Part shown: in pieces, positions 60,207 through 64,000 of the stretch
Numbering within the stretch: the stretch's first letter is position 1
Layout of the letters: every line of letters starts with the position of its first letter
Source of the DNA: Poriferisulfidus sp963668445
Lineage (GTDB): Bacteria; Pseudomonadota; Gammaproteobacteria; Poriferisulfidales; Poriferisulfidaceae
Reading direction: 5' to 3'
Assembly (NCBI GenBank): GCA_963668445.1
Contig: OY764335.1
Span: 124,001 to 188,000 of the forward strand
DNA length: 64,000 nucleotides
Notes under the pieces: model-generated
Told to the model about the DNA's origin: nothing
What the model saw: the letters and a program-made list of their open reading frames with translations, nothing else
Database searches by the model: none
Position numbers and translations under genes: made by a program

Positions 60207-62389
60207 GCGGCCGAACGACAGCCGAACGCAAGGGGCGGCGCGTGGCGACGCCGCTCCTGTTACAAACGCATGCGACCGAATGCGCTGCCGCGTGCTTATG
60301 CAGCGTGCTGGCCTATTTCGGGCGCTGGGTGCCGTTGGCCGAACTGCGCGACCGGTGCGAAATCAGTCGCGATGGCTCCACCGCCGCCGGGGTGCTGCGG
60401 GCCGCCCGGCACTACGGCCTCAAGTGCAGCGGCTTTTGCGGGACTGCGGAGCAGCTCAAACTGAAGTCGCTGCCGCTGATTCTGTTCTGGGAGTTCAACC
60501 ATTTCCTCATTCTGGAAGGCTTTAACCGGCACGGGTACTTCCTCAACGATCCGGCCACAGGCCGGCGCAAGGTGTCGGTGGAAGAATTCGACAAGAGCTA
60601 TGCAGGGATCGCTCTGGAGTTCAGTCCCGCTTCGGAATTTCGGAGCGGCGGCCTACGGTCGGGCCTTCTGCGCAGGGCTCTGCCTTGGCTGCGCGGCACC
60701 GGAGGGGCACTGGCCTATATGGTCGGATGCGGGCTGCTGCTGGCCGTGCTGTTCCTCGCGACTCCGGTTCTTCTGGGCCTGTACGTGGATTATGTGCTGG
60801 GCGAGCAGGAGCCGTGGGGAGGGCTCATCGCCGGGGCGCTGGCGGCGGCGGCCGTACTGGTCTACGGCGTCACTTGGCTGAAGCAGCGCTACCTGCGGCA
60901 TCTGGCAGTCCGGGTTTCGGTGATTGCTTGGGACCGTTGCGTGTCGCGGCTGCTGCGGCTGCCGGCGGACTATTTCAACCATCGTTTGGCCGGCGAACTG
61001 AGTGCCCGCGTCCTGTCCATCGACAAGATTGCCAAGAGTCTGTCCGACCGGTTCCTCGATCTGCTGATCGAAATTGTGATGAGCGCGGTGTTTCTGGTCG
61101 TCATGGTCGCGTACAGCCCGGCGTTGGCGCTGATCGTGCTGGGGCTGGCGGTGCTGAATGCCGCCCTGATGCACGTGGTTCTGCGCATACGGACTGATTT
61201 GAGCTACGGCCTGCGGCGCGAGCAGGGGCTGCTGTTGGGCATCGGCACCATGATGCTGCATCATGCCGATGTTCTGCGGATGACGGCCGCGGACGATCGA
61301 TTCTTCTCCCGCTGGAGCGGCCATCAGGCCCGCGAGCTGGCGGCTCGTCAGCGCTTTTCCGAACTCGGGCACATCAATGCGGCGCTGCCCGGCCTGTTCA
61401 CGGTCTTGGGGAATGCCGCAGTGCTGGCGGTCGGAGCGGGCCAAGTCATGGCGGGCGAAATGACGCTGGGCACGCTAGTCGGGTTCTATATTTTGGCGGC
61501 CATGTTTTTGGCGCCCATCGGGCGCTTCGTAGGGGTCGCCGACGAGATTCAGGCGCTTGAGACCGATTTGCAGCGGCTGGAGGACATCGAAGAGGCCGCG
61601 GAGGATCCGGAACTGACGCGGCGGCACGCCTCGAAATCCATTGCCACGCTGAATGGCCGGTTGCGGCTGGCCGGCCATGTGGAACTGCGCAACGTCACGT
61701 TCGGCTACACCCGCGGCCGTCCGCCACTGATTAAGGATTTCAGTCTGGTCATCAAGCCGGGGCAAAGGGTCGCCGTGGTCGGTCCGAGCGGTTCCGGCAA
61801 GTCGACGTTGTCGCATCTGGTTTCCGGCGTTTACCAGCCGTGGTCTGGAGAAATCCTGTTCGATGGCCGGCCGCGGCATGAAATTCCCGATGCCGTGCTG
61901 TCGCGTTCTCTGGCCATGGTGGACCAGCATGTCGTCCTCTTTTCGGCGACCGTACGCGATAACATCACCTTGTGGAGCCCCGCCGTGCCTGACGACATTC
62001 TGATCGCTGCCGCAAAGGACGCCTGCATCCACGACGAGATTCTCAGCCGACCGCTCGGCTACTCGATGCCGGTCGCCGAAGACGGGAACAATTTCAGCGG
62101 CGGGCAGAAGCAGCGTCTGGAGGTGGCCCGCGCACTGGTCGGCAACCCGACCGTGCTGATTCTCGATGAGGCCACGAGCGCCCTTGATGCAGCGGCCGAG
62201 GACCACATTGACGACGCATTGCGCCGCCGGGGAATCAGCTGTCTGATTGTGGCGCATCGGTTGAGCACGATTCGGGACTGCGACGAGATCATCGTGCTCG
62301 AGCGGGGCACGGAGACGCAACGCGGCACGCACGACGAACTGATGGCGGATCCGGACGGGACCTACCACCGCCTAGTGCGGGCAGGCTAG
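60203..62389 (+). CDS. NHLP-type ABC exporter with C39 peptidase domain
   Basis: A 728-residue peptidase-permease-ATPase. The C39 peptidase carries the catalytic Cys27 in ATECAAACLCSV, His100 in WEFNHFLILEG and Asp116 in LNDPATG. It would cut the precursor after VAAG. Membrane helices span about 165-455. The ATPase has GPSGSGKST, NFSGGQKQRLEVARAL and VLILDEATSALD. The preferred start is a TTG at 60203, which overlaps the upstream stop; a GTG at 60242 is possible. A TTG start is unusual, but the leading RRVATPLLLQ segment matches the family. Confidence 0.92.
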   Translation: MSGRTTAERKGRRVATPLLLQTHATECAAACLCSVLAYFGRWVPLAELRDRCEISRDGSTAAGVLRAARHYGLKCSGFCGTAEQLKLKSLPLILFWEFNHFLILEGFNRHGYFLNDPATGRRKVSVEEFDKSYAGIALEFSPASEFRSGGLRSGLLRRALPWLRGTGGALAYMVGCGLLLAVLFLATPVLLGLYVDYVLGEQEPWGGLIAGALAAAAVLVYGVTWLKQRYLRHLAVRVSVIAWDRCVSRLLRLPADYFNHRLAGELSARVLSIDKIAKSLSDRFLDLLIEIVMSAVFLVVMVAYSPALALIVLGLAVLNAALMHVVLRIRTDLSYGLRREQGLLLGIGTMMLHHADVLRMTAADDRFFSRWSGHQARELAARQRFSELGHINAALPGLFTVLGNAAVLAVGAGQVMAGEMTLGTLVGFYILAAMFLAPIGRFVGVADEIQALETDLQRLEDIEEAAEDPELTRRHASKSIATLNGRLRLAGHVELRNVTFGYTRGRPPLIKDFSLVIKPGQRVAVVGPSGSGKSTLSHLVSGVYQPWSGEILFDGRPRHEIPDAVLSRSLAMVDQHVVLFSATVRDNITLWSPAVPDDILIAAAKDACIHDEILSRPLGYSMPVAEDGNNFSGGQKQRLEVARALVGNPTVLILDEATSALDAAAEDHIDDALRRRGISCLIVAHRLSTIRDCDEIIVLERGTETQRGTHDELMADPDGTYHRLVRAG

Positions 62390-62393
62390 GCGC

Positions 62394-64000
62394 ATGAACC
62401 TCGCGAAGCACCGTTCGCTGGAGGAGCTTGCCGCCGCCGTTGGCGCGCCGCAGCCGTGTGCCGGCAATATGCCTCTGGACCTGAACGATGCGCAGTTCGT
62501 CTGGTTCATTGAGGAAGGCGCGGTCGACCTGTTCCTAGTGGAGCATCAGGATACGGCGAAGCAGTCGGCGCTGCGGCATCTGTTGCGTGCCGAGGCCGGC
62601 CGCTTCCTGCCGGGCATTGCGCCGCGGACCGGCGGCACATCGCTCAGCCTGATGGCCAAGGGGCTGCCGGGGACGGTGCTGCGGCGCCTGCCGGCCGACA
62701 GCCTGTCGGAGGTCAGGGATGCGGAGCTGGCTCGGCATGTCGATGCATGGATTATGGATGTGTCTGCCGCATTGTCCCGAGATATCACGCCGCGGCCGCA
62801 GCGCGACATGCTGCTCATGTCCGGGCAGACCCTTCCGGCGGAGGCTGGCACGGTTTCAGCGAGGTCGGGCGTGGTGTGGGTGCTGGGGCTGCCGCCGGAG
62901 GCCAGCTTGTTTCTCGGCTTGACCGACCCGATGGAGAGCCGATTGGGTGAGAGCGACGCGGCCGGCGTGCTGCCGCTCACGATGGCCAGTTGGCTCACGC
63001 TGGTCGAAGCGGCGCCGCTTGCCACCCGGTCTTCCGACACGCTCGCCCATCAGGGTCTGCTTCTGGTAGCTTTGAACCGCTTCCATGCCGTGGCGTTCTC
63101 GCTGGAGCAACTGAACCGCCATCTGGCGGTCGCCGATCAGGCGAATCTGGAGCGGGAACGGGTCGCCAGCCGCCATCGTGATGCGGAGCACGCCCGCCAG
63201 CAGCTGTTCAACCTCTACGGGTTGCCGACGGACGGGGATGCCGCCGCTGGCGAGGCATCGCTATTTCGGGCCTTGAAGGCGGTCGGCCGCCACGAGGGAA
63301 TCGCATTCCAATGGCCTGCGGGCGCGGATCCCTCCGATCCCAAGTTCGGCATCAGGGATATTCTGGACGTCTCTGGAGTGCGCGGCCGACAGGTGCGGCT
63401 TGCCCAGAAGGAGCGATGGTGGGTGGGTGACAACGGGGCCATGCTGGCATTCCGGAAGAGCGATGGCCGTCCCGTGGCCTTGTTGCCGGGCCTGCTCGGG
63501 CATTATCGGGAGGTCGATCCCGTGGCACGGCGCAGCATTCGGGTTACGGCCGAACGCGCCGCATCCCTTCGGCCTGAAGCTTGGCTGTTCTACCAGCCTT
63601 TGCCGTCTGGCGACATCGGTTTTCGAGACCTGTTCCGGCTCGTCAGAAAAGGGCTTGCCGCTGATTTCGTGCGCTTTGCCGCGGCAGGGCTGCTCGGCGG
63701 CCTGCTGCTTCTTGTTCCTGCCGTCGCCGTGGGCTGGATTGTGGACAAGGTCGTGCCGGCCGGCGATGCCGGCTTGCTGCATGCGGCCACCGTGTCACTG
63801 ATTGCGGTCGCATTGCTGGGGGCGTTGCTGCACATGCTGCAGGGCATGGCACTGATGCGCCTCGAAGGCCGCGCCGCGTATCGGGTCGAAGCGGCTTTCT
63901 GGGATCGGATGCTGCGGCTGCCGTTGGGTTTTTTGCGCCGTTATCCGAGCGGCAACCTCGCTTTGCGGGGCATGACGTTCCAGTCCTTGCGCGATGCCGT
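62394..64000 (+). CDS. NHLP-type ABC exporter, second permease/ATPase subunit (3' end cut)
   Basis: Open from the ATG at 62394 to the window end, so 535 residues are seen. The N-terminal third is a cyclic-nucleotide-binding-like beta domain (FVWFIEEGAVDLFLVEHQD), typical of the second ABC protein in NHLP systems. The QLFNLYGLP segment and a linker follow, then the first membrane helices (FAAAGLLGGLLLLVPAVAVG; LIAVALLGALLHMLQGMALM) and AAFWDRMLRLPLGFLRRYPS. The ATPase domain lies beyond the edge. It has no C39 domain. It begins four bases after the first ABC gene. Confidence 0.9.
   Translation, partial: MNLAKHRSLEELAAAVGAPQPCAGNMPLDLNDAQFVWFIEEGAVDLFLVEHQDTAKQSALRHLLRAEAGRFLPGIAPRTGGTSLSLMAKGLPGTVLRRLPADSLSEVRDAELARHVDAWIMDVSAALSRDITPRPQRDMLLMSGQTLPAEAGTVSARSGVVWVLGLPPEASLFLGLTDPMESRLGESDAAGVLPLTMASWLTLVEAAPLATRSSDTLAHQGLLLVALNRFHAVAFSLEQLNRHLAVADQANLERERVASRHRDAEHARQQLFNLYGLPTDGDAAAGEASLFRALKAVGRHEGIAFQWPAGADPSDPKFGIRDILDVSGVRGRQVRLAQKERWWVGDNGAMLAFRKSDGRPVALLPGLLGHYREVDPVARRSIRVTAERAASLRPEAWLFYQPLPSGDIGFRDLFRLVRKGLAADFVRFAAAGLLGGLLLLVPAVAVGWIVDKVVPAGDAGLLHAATVSLIAVALLGALLHMLQGMALMRLEGRAAYRVEAAFWDRMLRLPLGFLRRYPSGNLALRGMTFQSLRDA

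Overview
The window is a GC-rich, almost gap-free chromosomal segment from a Gram-negative bacterium. The block apaG-apaH / folA-thyA-lgt, an rpsT gene, TonB-dependent receptors, a Cus-type tripartite metal efflux system, other TolC-type exporters and a complete urtABCDE-ureDABCEFG block point to a gammaproteobacterium-like proteobacterium. That assignment is inference; there is no rRNA in the window.

Layout. 1-3.1 kb: the 5' part of an RND pump, then a decayed type I restriction subunit (hsdR, truncated and frameshifted) that keeps its YgjP-type metallopeptidase partner. 3.2-8.1 kb: a DHA2-type MFS exporter, a sulfotransferase, cysQ and a small lipoprotein. 8.2-14.6 kb: housekeeping genes (apaG, apaH, folA, thyA, lgt, a YyaL/DUF255 protein, a PlsC acyltransferase, rpsT). 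15-20.4 kb: two tandem paralogous TonB-dependent receptors. 20.4-22.2 kb: an SDR/DoxX-like protein and a DUF2269 membrane protein, followed by a 22-G homopolymer. 22.5-29 kb: a cusCBA-like operon on the minus strand preceded by a small Cys/Met/His-rich secreted protein. 29.2-35.5 kb: a small six-cysteine secreted protein, then a MacB-like ABC transporter, a TolC protein and a periplasmic adaptor fused to a cytoplasmic PAS domain. This module lies between two direct repeats derived from the Cys/Met-rich gene. 35.6-36.1 kb: vapBC. 36.3-38.7 kb: an IS1595/ISXO2-type transposon with TIRs, an imperfect 8-bp target duplication and a passenger DNA methyltransferase. 38.7-49.9 kb: the urea uptake and urease operon, with a terminator-like leader and a possible upstream ORF in front of urtA.

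49.9-64 kb is the most unusual part: a RiPP/proteusin-like locus. A 91-residue NHLP-type precursor ends in a Leu-Ser-Cys-Cys-Cys tail. Around it are two paralogous SAM methyltransferases bracketing an FAD oxidoreductase, an MMPL transporter, and an AlkB-type diiron hydroxylase fused to a catalytically degenerate GlnE-like domain. Divergently transcribed is the NHLP export apparatus: an HlyD-like subunit, a C39 peptidase-ABC transporter, and a second ABC subunit cut by the window end. Copies of a ~90-bp repeat in opposite orientation sit upstream of the hydroxylase fusion and of the precursor, each followed by a good sigma70-like promoter, so the two genes may share regulation.

How it fits together (inference): the precursor would be modified by the methyltransferases, oxidoreductase and perhaps the hydroxylase fusion, cleaved after the VAAG motif by the C39 domain and exported, with the MMPL protein handling a lipophilic substrate. 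The urease block imports urea by Urt and splits it with nickel urease. CysQ beside the sulfotransferase would remove the PAP by-product of sulfation.
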